Source: Budvicia diplopodorum
Lineage (GTDB): Bacteria > Pseudomonadota > Gammaproteobacteria > Enterobacterales > Enterobacteriaceae
Assembly: GCF_009800925.1 (NCBI RefSeq)
Contig: NZ_WOYF01000008.1
Location: forward strand, 60,220-124,219
Length of the DNA: 64,000 bases
Direction: 5' to 3'
A program made the position numbers and the translations under genes. The notes beneath the pieces are model-generated. The model saw only the letters and a list, made by a program, of their open reading frames with translations. It made no database searches and was not told where the DNA came from. This document shows positions 1-9,600 of this stretch, piece after piece (position 1 is the first letter of the stretch; each line of letters begins with the position of its first letter).

Positions 1-2
1 AT

Positions 3-119
3 GCATTGCTTGGGCGTATTTATCCGATGGACGGTGCCGGTTTTATTGATGAAGACAGAGTGAATACGCTCAAACGTGAGATCGAGAGCATGGGATTTAC
101 TTGCCATATTGGTGGATGA
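3..119 (+). CDS. C-terminal end of a probable glycyl-radical-enzyme activase (cut by window edge)
   Basis: Only the last 38 residues and the stop are in the window. They read as a leucine-leucine-glycine-arginine stretch, then Tyr-Pro-Met-Asp, a charged helix, and the ending Gly-Phe-Thr-Cys-His-Ile-Gly-Gly. From family knowledge, radical-SAM activases of glycyl radical enzymes (PflA, CutD and HpdA types) often end this way: an LLGxxY segment, a helix, and a final IGG. If right, this protein uses S-adenosylmethionine and a 4Fe-4S cluster to put the glycyl radical on its partner enzyme. It ends 21 nt before the PocR kinase and is probably in the same operon. The call rests on a short tail, so another enzyme is possible. 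Confidence 0.5.
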   Translation, partial: ALLGRIYPMDGAGFIDEDRVNTLKREIESMGFTCHIGG

Positions 120-140
120 ATTTAGATTACGGAGTATCCA

Positions 141-1415
141 ATGGATTATGCGTTCCATCTAAGGGATTTACTTGAGGTTGAGCGTTTACAAACGCTACAG
201 GACAATTTAAGTAAAGCCATGGGGATCGCATTAGTCGTTGTCGATGCTGAAGGCATTCCGGTCACCAAGCCCAGCGGTTTTTCGCCGTTTTGCGTTGCCT
301 CTCGTCAGAATCCGCTGAATGCCGAGAAGTGCTTCCAGTGCGATAACGCGGGCGGTCGTGCCGCGATGCTCCACGATAAGCCAATTGTTTATCGCTGCTA
401 CTGCAATTTTGTTGAGTTCGCCGTTCCTATTACCGTTCATGGCCAATATTTTGGCGCATTTATTTCAGGTCAGGTGAGGGTTGAGCCCGAAATAGAGCAG
501 AGTATTGAGCATATTCTGGGGGTTGATGATTCCTGGCGCAGAGATCCCAACCTGATCGATTTGCATAAGAATGTGCACTTTATTCCCTATGAAAAATTTG
601 AAGCCGCCGCCTATTCGTTGCTGCACGTTACCCTTTATCTGGCCGAGCAAGGCTATTCCAATATTATTCAAAAAGAGCTTAACGCCAACAGCGTTAAATT
701 AGCCGATGAATTAAGAATGCGCGCTGAGCTTGAGCGTTTGCTTCATGAGGCCGAATTTAAAGCGCTCACCTATCAGATTAATCCTCATTTTTTGTTCAAC
801 GTGCTGAATACCATTGGCCGTTTAGCTTTTTTAGAAGGGGCTCAAAGTACCGAAACTACGGTGTATGATTTTGCCGATATGATGCGTTATATTCTTAAAA
901 AGAGTGATAACAAGCTAATTACCATTAACAGCGAACTGAAGCACGTAAAGAGCTATTTGGCGATCCAGAAAATCAGAATGAAAGATCGCTTTACCTATGA
1001 GATCGACGTGCCGAAAAAGTATTTGGGCATTGCCAGCCCGTTCTTAATATTACAGCCGCTGATTGAGAACTGTTTTAACTATGTGGTGGAACCCAGAGAA
1101 TGCATTAGCTTTATCTCAATTAAAGCTTTTGATAACGGTCGGGATGTGATTTTAGAAATTGCCGATAACGGTGATGGAATACCGGGCGAGAAGATTGGTC
1201 ATATTTTATCGGGCGATATTGTTTGTAATAATGGCAGCAGTATTGGTATTAATAACGTTCAGAACAGGCTAAGGTTGTTTTTTGGTAACCACTATGGCTT
1301 AGAGATTGAAAGCCCCAATAAACCGAACATGGGAACGATAATTAGATTACGTTTTCCTATGACTCAACGATATACCGAAAATGATTCGAGTTGCAGTAAC
1401 GCCGTAAGTGAGTGA
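141..1415 (+). CDS. PocR-domain sensor histidine kinase (LytS-type)
   Basis: 424 residues. Residues about 8-170 form a PocR ligand-binding domain with the usual cysteines (FCVAS, KCFQC, YRCYC) that probably sense a small organic ligand or metal. After a helical linker comes a His_kinase domain with the motif QINPHFLFN (His216 is the likely phosphorylation site). A HATPase_c domain follows, with the N-box PLIENCF, the G1 box DNGDGIP and the G2-like GSSIGINN. There are no membrane segments, so it should be cytoplasmic, as PocR sensors are. A GGAG ribosome site at 131-134 supports the start. The next gene is the cognate response regulator, and the context suggests the pair senses the substrate of the microcompartment pathway and switches the shell and enzyme genes on. 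Confidence 0.88.
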   Translation: MDYAFHLRDLLEVERLQTLQDNLSKAMGIALVVVDAEGIPVTKPSGFSPFCVASRQNPLNAEKCFQCDNAGGRAAMLHDKPIVYRCYCNFVEFAVPITVHGQYFGAFISGQVRVEPEIEQSIEHILGVDDSWRRDPNLIDLHKNVHFIPYEKFEAAAYSLLHVTLYLAEQGYSNIIQKELNANSVKLADELRMRAELERLLHEAEFKALTYQINPHFLFNVLNTIGRLAFLEGAQSTETTVYDFADMMRYILKKSDNKLITINSELKHVKSYLAIQKIRMKDRFTYEIDVPKKYLGIASPFLILQPLIENCFNYVVEPRECISFISIKAFDNGRDVILEIADNGDGIPGEKIGHILSGDIVCNNGSSIGINNVQNRLRLFFGNHYGLEIESPNKPNMGTIIRLRFPMTQRYTENDSSCSNAVSE

Positions 1416-1510
1416 TGGGCCTATCGGGAATGGATTTTTTAGGCATTCCAGAGAGCTAACGCACCGGTGACTTGAAGCATGACGGGTATAATAATAAGAA
1501 TGGAGTCATT

Positions 1511-2539
1511 ATGTATAATATCGTTGTTGTTGAAGACGAACTTATTGAGCTAGAAGCGCTTCGCATTATTATTAACCGTGACATCAGCGGCGTTAAAATT
1601 TTTGAGGCTACCAAAGGCTCCGAAGCTATCCGGCTAATCGATGAGCTTGACCAAATTGATATGATATTAGTTGATATTAATATCCCCCTTCCTAACGGGC
1701 TTGACGTTATCCGTTACCTTAGACAAAAATCCAGAGAGACAAAAATCATTGTTATCACCGCCAATGATGATGTGGAAATGGTCAGAAATATGTTTGAGTT
1801 TAAGGTTGATGACTACTTGCTTAAGCCGGTTAAGCCGCAGTATTTAATTAAGGCCATTAAGAATAGCCTTAACTTCGATGAAAATTTAAACAATAAAATA
1901 AAAGAGCAAAAGGTCTATATTAATGAACTGATTAATAACTGCGATTATGTTCAATGGAATGATTTGATCATCAATAATGTTATTAATGAGGCCTACCGGG
2001 CAGCAAAAGATCAGCAGAGAATCATTGCTAACTTTATTATGATATTACAACAGATAGCCAAATCAAACGGATGGAAAATTGATGCTCTGAATAACACAGA
2101 AAAATTGATGAGCAATCTCAATTTTGATGAGCGAAGTTATTACAATACGTTTCGTATATTATTATCTATTGGTAATGACATTTTTGACGTAGCCTTTTTA
2201 TCTTCCGGGGCTAAGTTAAATTCAATCCATCGCGCGCAGTATTATATCGAAAGAAATATATTCAAGAATATGACGCTAGACGATGTCGCCGATCATGCCT
2301 ATATCAGTGCGTGTTACCTGAGCCGGTTATTTAAAAAGCAGTTTGGTATTGGCTATTCGGAATATCTGACGCACCGTAAGATGGTGATAGCCAAGCTATT
2401 GTTGAACTTCAGCGATTTGCAGATTAATGCGATTGCGCTGGAACTTTCCTATCAGGACGCTAACTATTTTTGTCGTCTGTTTAAAAAGGAAACGGGTCTG
2501 TCACCGTCGGAATATAGAAAGAATATGGTTGAAGTATAG
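1511..2539 (+). CDS. Response regulator with AraC-type DNA-binding domain
   Basis: 342 residues from the ATG at 1511, chosen because a GGAG box lies 5 nt upstream and the receiver fold starts at once (YNIVVVEDE). An in-frame start 39 nt upstream (1472) would add 13 residues unlike a receiver. The receiver (1-120) keeps the acidic pair after VVV, the phospho-acceptor Asp55 in LVDINIP, and the lysine in LLKPV. A linker of about 120 residues follows, then a C-terminal AraC/XylS domain (about 240-340) with two helix-turn-helix units, YISACYLSRLFKK and YQDANYFCRLFKK, and the family ending GLSPSEYRK. It is the likely partner of the upstream kinase and a probable activator of the microcompartment genes. 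Confidence 0.88.
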   Translation: MYNIVVVEDELIELEALRIIINRDISGVKIFEATKGSEAIRLIDELDQIDMILVDINIPLPNGLDVIRYLRQKSRETKIIVITANDDVEMVRNMFEFKVDDYLLKPVKPQYLIKAIKNSLNFDENLNNKIKEQKVYINELINNCDYVQWNDLIINNVINEAYRAAKDQQRIIANFIMILQQIAKSNGWKIDALNNTEKLMSNLNFDERSYYNTFRILLSIGNDIFDVAFLSSGAKLNSIHRAQYYIERNIFKNMTLDDVADHAYISACYLSRLFKKQFGIGYSEYLTHRKMVIAKLLLNFSDLQINAIALELSYQDANYFCRLFKKETGLSPSEYRKNMVEV

Positions 2540-2643
2540 CTATTTTCCGGCAGCCCTCGTTGTTTCCCCTTGTCATCACCACCTGTCGTCATCCCGCAGA
2601 ACTCCATAGACATAAGGGGATATTTGTCCTATCGCGCTTAACT

Positions 2644-2662
2644 GAACAAAAAAGTCTTGTTC
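2644..2662. promoter_or_regulatory. Inverted repeat GAACAA-N7-TTGTTC upstream of metK
   Basis: Perfect 6-bp arms separated by 7 nt, in the 195-nt gap before the SAM synthetase. It overlaps a second imperfect dyad (TTGTT-CGA-AACAA). It could be a regulator site for the neighbouring response regulator, but nothing in the sequence proves this. Confidence 0.25.
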
Positions 2663-2734
2663 GAAACAAAGATATTCTATTTTGCCGGTATTAGAATCGG
2701 GAAAAGCGCATAGGGCGTTATGCTGGGGCTAAGT

Positions 2735-3880
2735 ATGGATTCGTATCTCTTCACATCAGAATCGGTTTCTGAAGGTCATCCGGATAAGCTGGCTGACCAA
2801 ATTTCAGATGCCATTCTTGATGCACATCTGGTTCAGGATCCTCATGCCCGCGTAGCCTGCGAATGTCTGGTTAAGACCGGCGTAGCCATCGTTGCCGGTG
2901 AAATAACCTCCAGTGCCAGAGTCGATATTGAACAGGTCGTGCGAAAAACCATTAATCGCGTTGGCTATACCAGTAGCGACATCGGGTTTGACGGCAATAC
3001 CTGTAGCGTGGTGAATCTTCTTGGCCACCAGTCGCCGGATATCGACCGGGGAATTCTTCGGCACAGCCCGGATGAGCAGGGGGCTGGCGATCAGGGCATT
3101 ATGTTTGGCTATGCGACCAATGAAACCCCGGAACTGATGCCTGCCGCCATTAGCTATGCCCATCGATTGATGGAGCGCCAGGCGCTGTTGCGTAAAAGCG
3201 AGCGCTTACCTTTTTTACTGCCGGACGCCAAAAGTCAGGTGACTTTCCGTTATGAAAATGGCCGGATAAAAGATATCGATACCATTGTGTTATCCACTCA
3301 ACATCGGGAAGCGGTTAGCCTGTCTGACCTACGCGAAGCGGTAACGGAAGAGATTATTAAGCCGGTTATTCCAGCCCGCTACCTGTCAAAAACCACAAAA
3401 TACCTGATTAATCCAACCGGCCGTTTTGTGGTGGGTGGCCCGATGGGCGACTGTGGTTTAACCGGTCGAAAAATTATTGTCGATACCTATGGCGGCGCGG
3501 CGCGCCACGGTGGAGGGGCGTTTTCAGGTAAAGACCCTTCTAAGGTTGACCGCTCTGCGGCCTATGCTGCACGCTATGTTGCCAAGAATATTGTTGCTGC
3601 CGGTTTCGCCGATCGCTGTGAAATCCAGATAGCCTATGCTATCGGAGTGGCCAGCCCGGTTTCAGTCATGGTCAATACCTTCGGCACGGAGAAAATACCG
3701 TCTGAGGTGTTGCAACGGCTGATCCTACAAACCTTCGATCTACGCCCTTACAGCATTATCAAGATGTTTGATTTGCTCAGCCCGCTTTATACCCGCACCG
3801 CCTGCTATGGTCACTTCGGCCGCGATATCTTCCCGTGGGAAAAAACCGCTCACGCCCCATTGCTTAAAGACGCCATATAG
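2735..3880 (+). CDS. metK: S-adenosylmethionine synthetase (MetK), probable microcompartment-associated paralogue
   Basis: 381 residues from the ATG at 2735. This start aligns with the normal MetK start ([14 protein letters not shown] follows at once) and has a GGGG box 6 nt upstream; an ATG at 2720 would add five residues. It makes S-adenosylmethionine from methionine and ATP. Conserved signatures are present: [13 protein letters not shown], the active-site [41 protein letters not shown], and [23 protein letters not shown]. The length is normal (E. coli 384). It differs from housekeeping enteric MetK at many positions and sits between a BMC two-component system and shell genes, not in the usual metK setting. 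The likely role is local SAM supply for the glycyl-radical activase encoded to the left. That role is inference; the enzyme family is certain. Confidence 0.93.
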   Translation: MDSYLFTSESVSEGHPDKLADQISDAILDAHLVQDPHARVACECLVKTGVAIVAGEITSSARVDIEQVVRKTINRVGYTSSDIGFDGNTCSVVNLLGHQSPDIDRGILRHSPDEQGAGDQGIMFGYATNETPELMPAAISYAHRLMERQALLRKSERLPFLLPDAKSQVTFRYENGRIKDIDTIVLSTQHREAVSLSDLREAVTEEIIKPVIPARYLSKTTKYLINPTGRFVVGGPMGDCGLTGRKIIVDTYGGAARHGGGAFSGKDPSKVDRSAAYAARYVAKNIVAAGFADRCEIQIAYAIGVASPVSVMVNTFGTEKIPSEVLQRLILQTFDLRPYSIIKMFDLLSPLYTRTACYGHFGRDIFPWEKTAHAPLLKDAI

Positions 3881-3891
3881 CGATATTTCGC

Positions 3892-3926
3892 CCGCCAACC
3901 TCAGGCGGATTCTCGGCGGTTGGCGG
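3892..3926 (+). terminator. Hairpin downstream of metK
   Basis: Perfect 9-bp stem (CCGCCAACC with GGTTGGCGG) and a 17-nt loop, starting 12 nt after the metK stop. It is followed by a weak TCTTATC stretch, not a strong T run. It may end or attenuate the metK transcript before the shell genes, which have a 263-nt gap and their own strong ribosome site. Confidence 0.45.
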
Positions 3927-4143
3927 TCTTATCAGTTTGTTTCATAACCGTTATTTTGGCGTTAGTAATATCTTGTTGTTTAGTGGGGATGATGACAAAA
4001 ATCTCCGGTTAGTTGTCAAGACATTTGCCTTTAAGCTCCCTACTATCAATGCTAAGTCAATCCCTGTCTGTCGGTTAGCGCTGACTAACTGACGCCATAA
4101 AATTAACTATATTAAGCAGCCGAAAGGCGATTAAGGAGTCAAT

Positions 4144-4431
4144 ATGCAACAAGAAGCATTAGGTATGGTGGAAACAAAAGGCTTGGTCGCTGCAATCGAA
4201 GCCGCCGACACCATGGTGAAATCGGCCAACGTTACGCTAGTGGGCTATGAAAAAATTGGTTCTGGTTTAGTGACCGTGATGGTTCGCGGCGACGTTGGCG
4301 CAGTAAAAGCGGCTACTGACGCGGGTTCTGCCGCTGCCAGCAAGGTTGGCGAATTGGTTTCTATTCACGTTATTCCTCGCCCTCACACTGAAGTTGAAAA
4401 AATTCTTCCTCAGGCCGGAACAAAAAACTAA
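4144..4431 (+). CDS. pduA: BMC-H shell protein, PduA type
   Basis: 95 residues, a single BMC domain with nearly the full PduA sequence: [13 protein letters not shown] at the start, the central pore loop KIGSG, and [15 protein letters not shown] at the end. Such proteins form flat hexamers that tile the facets of the microcompartment, and the pore passes small polar metabolites such as propanediol. A strong AAGGAG site lies 6 nt upstream. It is followed 19 nt later by the PduB-like gene and then the PduK-like gene, so the three form one operon. The 263-nt gap before it probably holds a promoter, though no clear consensus was seen. Confidence 0.95.
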   Translation: MQQEALGMVETKGLVAAIEAADTMVKSANVTLVGYEKIGSGLVTVMVRGDVGAVKAATDAGSAAASKVGELVSIHVIPRPHTEVEKILPQAGTKN

Positions 4432-4450
4432 ATAAAGAGGGAGGGGTAAG

Positions 4451-5236
4451 ATGAGTAACAGCCTTGTTGAGCAGATTGTTTCCGAAGTGATGCGCAAACA
4501 AAACGGCAGAACTGCGGAAATAGCGTCCCCTTCTTTTTTAAGGGGCTGTGGTCTGACTGAGTTTGTTGGAACGGCGATTGGTAACACCATTGGGCTAGTG
4601 ATAGCCAATGTGGACTCTCAGCTCCATGAACTGATGGGGATCGACAAAAGATACCGTTCTATTGGTATTCTTGGTGCCAGAACCGGCGCGGGTCCACATA
4701 TTTTTGCCGCAGATGAAGCGGTTAAAGCCACAAACTGTGAAGTGCTGTCGATTGAACTGCCGCGCGATACCATGGGCGGCGGTGGTCACGGTAGCCTGAT
4801 TATTTTCGGCGCTGAAGACGTTTCAGACGCGCGGCGGGCGATTGAAGTTGCCTTATCCGAAGTGCAACGAACCATGGGGGATGTATATGGCTCCCCGGCC
4901 GGTCACCTTGAATTCCAATATACCGCCCGCGCCAGCTATGCGCTGAACAAGGCGTTTGGCGCTCCGCTGGGTAAGTCTTTTGGTATCACCGTGGGCTCTC
5001 CGGCTGCAATCGGTGTGGTGATTGCAGATGTGGCGGCTAAAGCGGCGGTTATTGAACCGGTGGGTTATTCCAGCCCGGCCAAAGGCACTAGCTTTAGTAA
5101 CGAAGTAATTTTCACCTTCGCCGGTGATTCAGGTGCGGTGCGGCAGGCGGTGATCGCGGCCAGAGAGGTTGGCTTACAGCTTCTGGCGACGCTCGACCCG
5201 GCAGAGATTAAGTCAACAACGGTGCCTTATATTTAA
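4451..5236 (+). CDS. pduB: BMC-T shell protein, PduB type
   Basis: 261 residues, two fused BMC domains forming a trimeric shell tile. The match to PduB runs the whole length: LTEFVGTAIG, GLVIANVDS, RYRSIGILGARTGAGPH, ADEAVKATN, IELPRDTMGG, QYTARASYAL, YSSPAKGTSFSNE, and SGDSGAVRQAVI. The N-terminal stretch of about 37 residues before the first BMC domain (SLVEQIVSEVMRKQ) is an amphipathic helix like that of full-length PduB, which in the known Pdu system binds cargo to the shell. A GGAGGGG ribosome site precedes it. It ends 31 nt before the PduK-like start. Confidence 0.94.
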   Translation: MSNSLVEQIVSEVMRKQNGRTAEIASPSFLRGCGLTEFVGTAIGNTIGLVIANVDSQLHELMGIDKRYRSIGILGARTGAGPHIFAADEAVKATNCEVLSIELPRDTMGGGGHGSLIIFGAEDVSDARRAIEVALSEVQRTMGDVYGSPAGHLEFQYTARASYALNKAFGAPLGKSFGITVGSPAAIGVVIADVAAKAAVIEPVGYSSPAKGTSFSNEVIFTFAGDSGAVRQAVIAAREVGLQLLATLDPAEIKSTTVPYI

Positions 5237-5267
5237 TGAGTCAATGAACGTACAGGCAGGACTGAAT

Positions 5268-5750
5268 ATGATAAGACAAAGCTTGGGCCTGATTGAAACC
5301 GTCGGTTTAGCGGCCGCAATTGAAGCGGCGGATACCGCGGTAAAATCGGCCAACGTACAGATTATTGGCTATGAGCTGACCAAAGGCGGCGGCATGGTGA
5401 TGGTCAAAATGCTGGGAGAAGTTGGGGCGGTTAACGCTGCAATCTCTGCGGCAGCCGTGGCGGCGGCAAGGGTGAATAGGGTGGTTTCAACTAAAGTTAT
5501 TGCGCGCATGGGGGAAGGGCTGGCGCTGATGGTTGCTTCACCTGAAACCGCGCAGGCTAAAGCGCCAGAAACAAAAGCCAGTCAGGCTATTGCCGTCACC
5601 GTGCTAGATAATGAAGACCTCTCGCTAGACTGTAGCTCACTGGCCGCGCAAGACATTGCCTTAGACGATGAGAAACCGTCGGCTAAAGCGGCGTCACAGC
5701 CGGTTAACCACGCCGAGACGCCTGATTCGAATAAGAAAAAGCGTAAATAG
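5268..5750 (+). CDS. BMC-H shell protein with C-terminal extension, PduK-like
   Basis: 160 residues from the ATG at 5268, chosen for an AGGA box 6 nt upstream and alignment to the PduK start (RQSLGLIE after Met); in-frame starts at 5244 and further left are possible but match no family start. Residues 1-90 are a BMC domain with pore loop TKGGG. Residues about 95-160 are a low-complexity tail rich in Ala, Glu, Asp and Ser, ending in a basic NKKKRK. Known PduK has a tail of similar size carrying a cysteine cluster; here only one Cys is seen, so no iron-sulfur site is likely. It is the last gene of the shell operon. Confidence 0.85.
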   Translation: MIRQSLGLIETVGLAAAIEAADTAVKSANVQIIGYELTKGGGMVMVKMLGEVGAVNAAISAAAVAAARVNRVVSTKVIARMGEGLALMVASPETAQAKAPETKASQAIAVTVLDNEDLSLDCSSLAAQDIALDDEKPSAKAASQPVNHAETPDSNKKKRK

Positions 5751-5781
5751 TTCTGCCGTTTTATCATCGGTCTTTCCCCCT

Positions 5782-5872
5782 CGTCGCCCCGGTGGAAACC
5801 GGGGTCCAGCCTTTAGGCTAAGCGCTAATTTGTTAGCTAAAACCTGGGTCCCGTTTTTCAACGGGATGACGG
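5782..5872. repeat. Long imperfect palindrome between convergent genes
   Basis: About 90 bp whose two ends are imperfect inverted repeats, each a hairpin in itself: CCCCGGTGGAAACCGGGG on the left and CCCGTTTTTCAACGGG on the right. The middle is also partly self-complementary (TTTAG...CTAAA). It resembles the small palindromic mobile or REP-like elements common between enterobacterial genes. It sits between the shell operon (+) and the DUF1345 gene (-) and could end both transcripts. Confidence 0.55.
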
Positions 5873-5925
5873 CATTAGGTTGGCGTTCTGAAAGGGGACT
5901 ACCGGCGAGCCATTTATGCTAGCAG

Positions 5926-6588
5926 TCAGCTCATCAAACCCGCCGCCACGTTGACCGACAGCCCGAGTATCGACAAATTGAACAGGAAAGAGAGAACCGA
6001 TTGGAATAGGGCAATGCGCCGAACTTCCGTGGTGCCGGTTTCAATATCAGCAGTCTGACATGCGACAGCGATGGTGAACGAGAAGTAGAGAAAATCCCAG
6101 TACTCAGGTTTTTCAGCCTTATCGGGAAAAATCAGTACTTTTTCTGCCTTGGCGCTTTTTCGGTAAAACAGATGAGCGTAATGCATGGTAAAAACCGTGG
6201 GTAATAAAGCCCAAGAGACAAAGAGCGTACTGCCGGTCAGCGCCAGATGGAGCGTTTTGGCTGAACCTGAAAGATTTTTAACGGTACTGAGTTCCAGAAA
6301 AATTGCCGCCATGCTTACCATACAGGCCATGCTAACCAGCGCCAGAACCTGACTGGCACTTTCATCCTGCGTACGGGCAATCTCGCTAATACGCTTCTTC
6401 CCGGAAAACATCATCAGTATCCAGATGAAAATCAGATACAGCCACGCCAGCACGTTCCAACCGATCAGTAATTTCTGTGATAAGGCAAATTTGGCAGGAA
6501 GCAAGAAATAGCAGGCGATGCCTGCCAATATGGATATGAGGAAATTTGGACGGGTCTTTAAGTAGTGCCTCACCGGGATGAAGGGCAT
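5926..6588 (-). CDS. DUF1345 family inner-membrane protein
   Basis: 220 residues with about five hydrophobic helices: ILAGIACYFLLPA, VLAWLYLIFIWILMMF, LALVSMACMVSMAAIFL, LFVSWALLPTVFTMHYAHL, and a C-terminal pair. The family signature is the loop YWDFLYFSFTIAVACQTAD followed by an invariant-looking TEVRR. Its function is unknown; it is a widespread bacterial membrane protein. It is transcribed alone, against the shell operon and in line with the giant autotransporter gene, but two strong hairpins separate the two. Nothing links it to the microcompartment. Confidence 0.85.
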   Translation of the reverse strand: MPFIPVRHYLKTRPNFLISILAGIACYFLLPAKFALSQKLLIGWNVLAWLYLIFIWILMMFSGKKRISEIARTQDESASQVLALVSMACMVSMAAIFLELSTVKNLSGSAKTLHLALTGSTLFVSWALLPTVFTMHYAHLFYRKSAKAEKVLIFPDKAEKPEYWDFLYFSFTIAVACQTADIETGTTEVRRIALFQSVLSFLFNLSILGLSVNVAAGLMS

Positions 6589-6622
6589 AACGTTTACCTC
6601 GTACTATATCAAAGCAATGAGA

Positions 6623-6682
6623 GATAACTGTAGTTTAGCCACAGTTATCCGCGTTAGCAGCCTGACTTGGCTGCTAACGCGG
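6623..6682 (-). terminator. Two adjacent perfect hairpins after the giant autotransporter gene
   Basis: The first, next to the stop codon, has a perfect 14-bp stem (CCGCGTTAGCAGCC with GGCTGCTAACGCGG) and a 6-nt loop at 6649-6682. The second has a perfect 9-bp stem (GATAACTGT with ACAGTTATC) at 6623-6649. There is no long T run, so termination by itself is uncertain, but they isolate the 13.6-kb transcript from the DUF1345 gene. Confidence 0.6.
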
Positions 6683-6696
6683 TGTTACCTAACTCA

Positions 6697-9600
6697 TTAC
6701 CAGCTATAGCTAACGCCTACGCCTCCGCCAAAGCTGCGATAGCCGTCTGCGCCAGTTTGGCCTTCCAGATGAACCCAGGTGTTCAAGTTATCGGTAAATT
6801 CGCTCTGTATACCGACTTTCATCTCAGCCCTGTTTTTTGGCATATCCTGATCGATACGCATCTCGTTCAACGTCACCGATGCCCCTTGTTGGGTGTGCCA
6901 CCAGTTAACTTCAGTAAACGGATGAAGCGTGTAATCATCATATTTAATCTTGCCGGTCAGGCGGCTACCAAGACGGGTGCTCCAGCTGTCATTATTCTGA
7001 CCATCGATCACGGCGTTGCTTGAGTCAACGAAACGGTCGGCAGAATATTTGCTATAAACCACCTGAGCCTGAGGAATCAGACGCCACTCAACCTTGCTGT
7101 TATCGTTAAGAATAAAGCTGTAGCCACTTTCCACCGAGGCAGTCAACGCACGAGAATCATACTTGTCCGCTGCCATTCCATCGCCTGATACATCGTTATT
7201 GTACCAACCGTACTGGAACCAGTTATCGACATAGGCACCCGAATGCTCTTTGGCATCGGCAAACCAGGTTGCATACATACCCAGACTGAAACCGTCCAGT
7301 GAACCGGTTGCGCTATGGTTTACACCGTTCAGGTTGCGGTTACCGGTAGAATCCGTATCTACATCGCCCCAGCTACCCATTGCTCCAATTGACAGGCGCT
7401 GTTCACTATCGGTGAAATCGAGTAGATCGCCACCGACCTGAACCAGCGTGTAATCACCGTTCATATCGATATTGCCGCCAGCGGCCTTGCTATCAACGTG
7501 ACCGCTGATAATTCGACCCCATGCGTTACCGTTATCGCTCTTAAACTGGCTGCCCTGACGATCGAACAGCGTTTGCATTTGTAGCAGGTTGGTCATTGAC
7601 TGGTTACCCAGATAGACACCGATTTCCGGGCGGTATTGCGGTATTACGCCGGGGGTTGGCGCCGGGGAGTTACCGCCCCATGAACGCAGATACCAGTTAC
7701 CATCGGCTAAGCCAGGTTGTCCCTGATACAGGCTATATTCGTATGCACCGGCGACCACGCGATTGGCTAGCGTAAACTGGCCGTTTGACTGCCCGGCAAC
7801 GCTGACTACTTCGATACCGTTAACCGTCTGGGCACCGGTTCCACCGGCGTTGTTGATAATTACATTGGTGGTACCTGATGTATCACCCAATACCACTAGT
7901 TTATCGGTAACCGAACTATCGTCGCCCAGCCTGGTGCTCAGCGTCAGCTGACCATTATTAGCAACGTAGTTGCCTTTAACGATTAACCGGCTGCGAGGGT
8001 CTGGGCTAGCCATCAATATTTGGCCATTGTTGATCATATTGCCACCGACGGTAAAATTACCCGTTGGTGAGGCCGTTACGCCAACGGCGGCATCGGCAAC
8101 GGCCAGCAATCCATTGTTGATAACGCTGCCGTTCACGCCACCGTAACCGCCGAGCATTGCCCCTTGAGCAACGGTAACCGTTTGCAGGCTTCCTAAGACT
8201 GAATCATTAAATAGAACCAGCCCTCCGGAATTAACCGAGGTGGTACCTGTATAGGTCTGACTTTTATTCAGAGCCAGCTTGCCAGTGCCCTGTTGAATCA
8301 CATCGCCACTGCCGCTGATAACTGCATCGTATAACTGGTTGCTACCGTGGTTAAAGATCAGTACGCCATTGTCAGAAATGTCTCCCATTACGCTACCGTA
8401 ATCGCCGCCGTTGCCCAGCTGTAGGGTGCCGGAATCGATAGTGGTGATGCCTGAGAACGTATTCTTGTTGGTCAGTATTAACGTACCACTGCCGGTTTTC
8501 GTCAGGTTACCGCTGCCGGAGATAACTCCGCTGATAGTATTGTCAGTGGTGTTATTTGTCGTCAAGGTCGCGCTACCTAACACAACATTACCGGCACCGC
8601 TTAAGTTATTAACGTGCTGATCGAAGTGATTAAGGTTAAGCGTTGCGCCATCGGCAACGAGCACCTGCTGGCTGTTAGCGATGATATCCGTATGTCCGGC
8701 CTGTAAGGTACCGCCATTGATTAACGTTGTTCCGCTATAAGTATTGGACTTGGTTAGCTGTAGCGTACCGTCACCGGCCTTGGTCAAGGATTTTCCATCC
8801 CAGCCGGTTGCCGAATTGGCCGCTTCATCAGCCAGAACTACGTCCATGTCGAAATATTCGTTAGCGTCGCTCAGCGTGAATGTTCCATTCGCGTTGGCCG
8901 GGGTTGCCGTATGTGCTGCATACCAGGTTAATGCCAGACCAATATTATAGGTCTGGCCGTCATTAATGGCCGTGATAGACAGATAATCCACCGGGCTAGA
9001 AGCGCCACCTAGATTAATCGCGGCAAAATCTCCCGTCAGGTTACCCGGCGCCGACGTTTGAATAACGTTGAACAGGCTATAGGCCAACTGCGTTGCGCTG
9101 GCGGCTTCAGGAGCGCTGTAGCCGGACAGGTTAAAGATTGAATTACTGCCGAGATCGGCGGTATCTGCCGTTATTACCGGGCTAGTATTGCCCGCCACAA
9201 TTTCCAGCGTACCTTCGGTTTCAAACTGATTAGTGATGGTCAGTGAGGCATCCGCCGCCATTGACGTGGTTGCGCCCGCGGCCGTTTGGTAATCACCCGC
9301 GTTAAATGCTCCGTTTTGAGTAAATTTCAGTTTACCTTCATTGACTAACACTTGGCCCTGTGATGAGCCAAGGGTGCTTAACGTCGCGATTCCTGCGCCG
9401 GATTTAATCAGGGTTCCGCCGCCGCTGAGCTGATTAGTCAGCGTGCTATCCTGCGCAAATGCCAGTTCCAGTTCATCGTTGTTGGTAATGCCTGATAAAC
9501 CCAGAGCCTGCGCTTGGGTTCCAACCAGTCGTCCCTGATTGATCGTGGTTGAGCCGCTGTAGAAATTAATACCGGTTAACGTGAACGTATCTGTACCGGT

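Noticed and set aside
1472..1510. Upstream start of the response regulator at 1472
   Set aside because: The ATG at 1511 has a GGAG site and starts directly at the receiver fold; the extra 13 residues match nothing.
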